DNA of 14,336 bases from CBFIDA01 sp965661085 (GTDB lineage Bacteria; Pseudomonadota; Gammaproteobacteria; Comchoanobacterales; Comchoanobacteraceae): NCBI GenBank assembly GCA_965661085.1, contig CBFIDA010000021.1:1-14336 (forward strand). Reading direction: 5' to 3'. Below are positions 13,973 through 14,336 of this stretch, one piece after another (position 1 is the first letter of the stretch; every line of letters begins with the position of its first letter). The translations under genes and the position numbers were made by a program. The notes under the pieces are model-generated. The model was not told the DNA's origin. It worked only from the letters and a program-made list of their open reading frames with translations, and made no database searches.

Positions 13973-14057
13973 GGAGGGGTTCCCGAGCGGTCAAAGGGAT
14001 CAGACTGTAAATCTGACGGCTCAGCCTTCGCAGGTTCGAATCCTGCCCCCTCCACCA
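13973..14057 (+). tRNA. tRNA-Tyr (anticodon GUA)
   Basis: The 7-bp acceptor stem GGAGGGG (13973-13979) pairs with CCCCTCC (14047-14053), followed by discriminator A and encoded CCA. The anticodon loop CTGTAAA (14005-14011) carries GTA at 14007-14009 between TCAGA and TCTGA. It has a long variable arm (type II), as expected for bacterial tRNA-Tyr, and a T-loop GGTTCGAATCC. It closely resembles E. coli tRNA-Tyr, including TTCCCGAGCGG in the D arm. It is first in a three-tRNA cluster. Confidence 0.98.
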
Positions 14058-14073
14058 ATGTTTTGCTGGATTT

Positions 14074-14147
<74 letters not shown>

Positions 14148-14156
14148 TCTTTTGCC

Positions 14157-14231
<75 letters not shown>

Positions 14232-14251
14232 TTTTATCTCCAAAGCACCTT

Positions 14252-14327
14252 TTGGTTGATGTTGCCCTCAATGATCCTCAAGAAAATACAATCAAGGGTG
14301 AAAATTGTTCAACTATTGGTTGATGTT
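14252..14327. repeat. 12-bp direct repeat in the region after tRNA-Thr
   Basis: TTGGTTGATGTT occurs at 14252-14263 and again at 14316-14327, 64 bp apart, in the A/T-rich tail that runs to the window end. No gene, terminator or strong promoter is recognised here; the region is probably the leader of the next gene, expected to be tuf. The repeats do not overlap the tRNA 3' end, so they do not look like attachment sites. Confidence 0.5.
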
Positions 14328-14336
14328 TTGTGAGAT

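Noticed and set aside
14262..14292. Possible promoter TTGCCC ... TACAAT after tRNA-Thr
   Set aside because: The spacing is 19 bp and the -35 match is poor; tuf is usually co-transcribed with these tRNAs.

Overview
This window reads as core chromosome of a gammaproteobacterium, probably a lineage fairly distant from the enterics. By eye the GC is mid-40s percent (not computed). The clues are the conserved order tig-clpP-clpX-lon, the gene set mltD-gloB-(YafS-like methyltransferase)-rnhA-dnaQ, LptB with its LPS-exporter role, PmbA, a short Hpf, and a Tyr-Gly-Thr tRNA cluster of the kind that precedes tuf in gammaproteobacteria. I cannot name the genus. Nothing looks like a prophage, IS element, CRISPR array or defence island.

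Layout. Positions 1-6344 (+ strand) form one tightly packed protein quality-control unit: the 3' half of trigger factor (tig), clpP overlapping its stop, clpX (TTG start), lon, then pmbA, where hupB usually follows lon. Positions 6354-9459 hold a rearranged neighbourhood. On the minus strand are hpf, a beta-carbonic anhydrase, a secreted S1/P1 nuclease and lptB, with an HPr phosphocarrier gene on the plus strand between the nuclease and lptB. lptB, hpf and HPr belong to the lptAB-rpoN-hpf-ptsN-rapZ-npr locus of many proteobacteria, but rpoN, ptsN and rapZ are missing here. Positions 9532-11759 (minus) carry mltD and gloB. Positions 11998-13843 (plus) carry a YafS-like methyltransferase, rnhA and dnaQ in an apparent operon. 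Positions 13973-14231 hold tRNA-Tyr(GUA), tRNA-Gly(UCC) and tRNA-Thr(GGU), each with encoded CCA, behind a promoter with a perfect TTGACA. The last 105 bp hold no recognisable gene.

How the parts fit: nascent-chain folding (Tig), regulated proteolysis (ClpXP, Lon) and peptide/microcin maturation (PmbA) form one functional block. The middle holds ribosome hibernation (Hpf), bicarbonate supply (carbonic anhydrase), extracytoplasmic nucleic-acid degradation (S1/P1 nuclease), PTS-type phosphosignalling (HPr) and LPS export (LptB). The right part covers murein turnover (MltD), methylglyoxal detoxification (GloB) and replication fidelity and R-loop removal (DnaQ, RnhA). All enzyme active sites I could check are intact, so these genes look functional.

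Start codons were re-chosen from ribosome-binding sites for several genes (clpP, clpX, hpf, carbonic anhydrase, nuclease, lptB, mltD, dnaQ). Promoter reading by eye found three minus-strand promoters that share an identical -10 (TACGAT) at 17-bp spacing; the one for mltD predicts a leaderless mRNA. I found no clear new biological system; the findings are modest and are scored as such.
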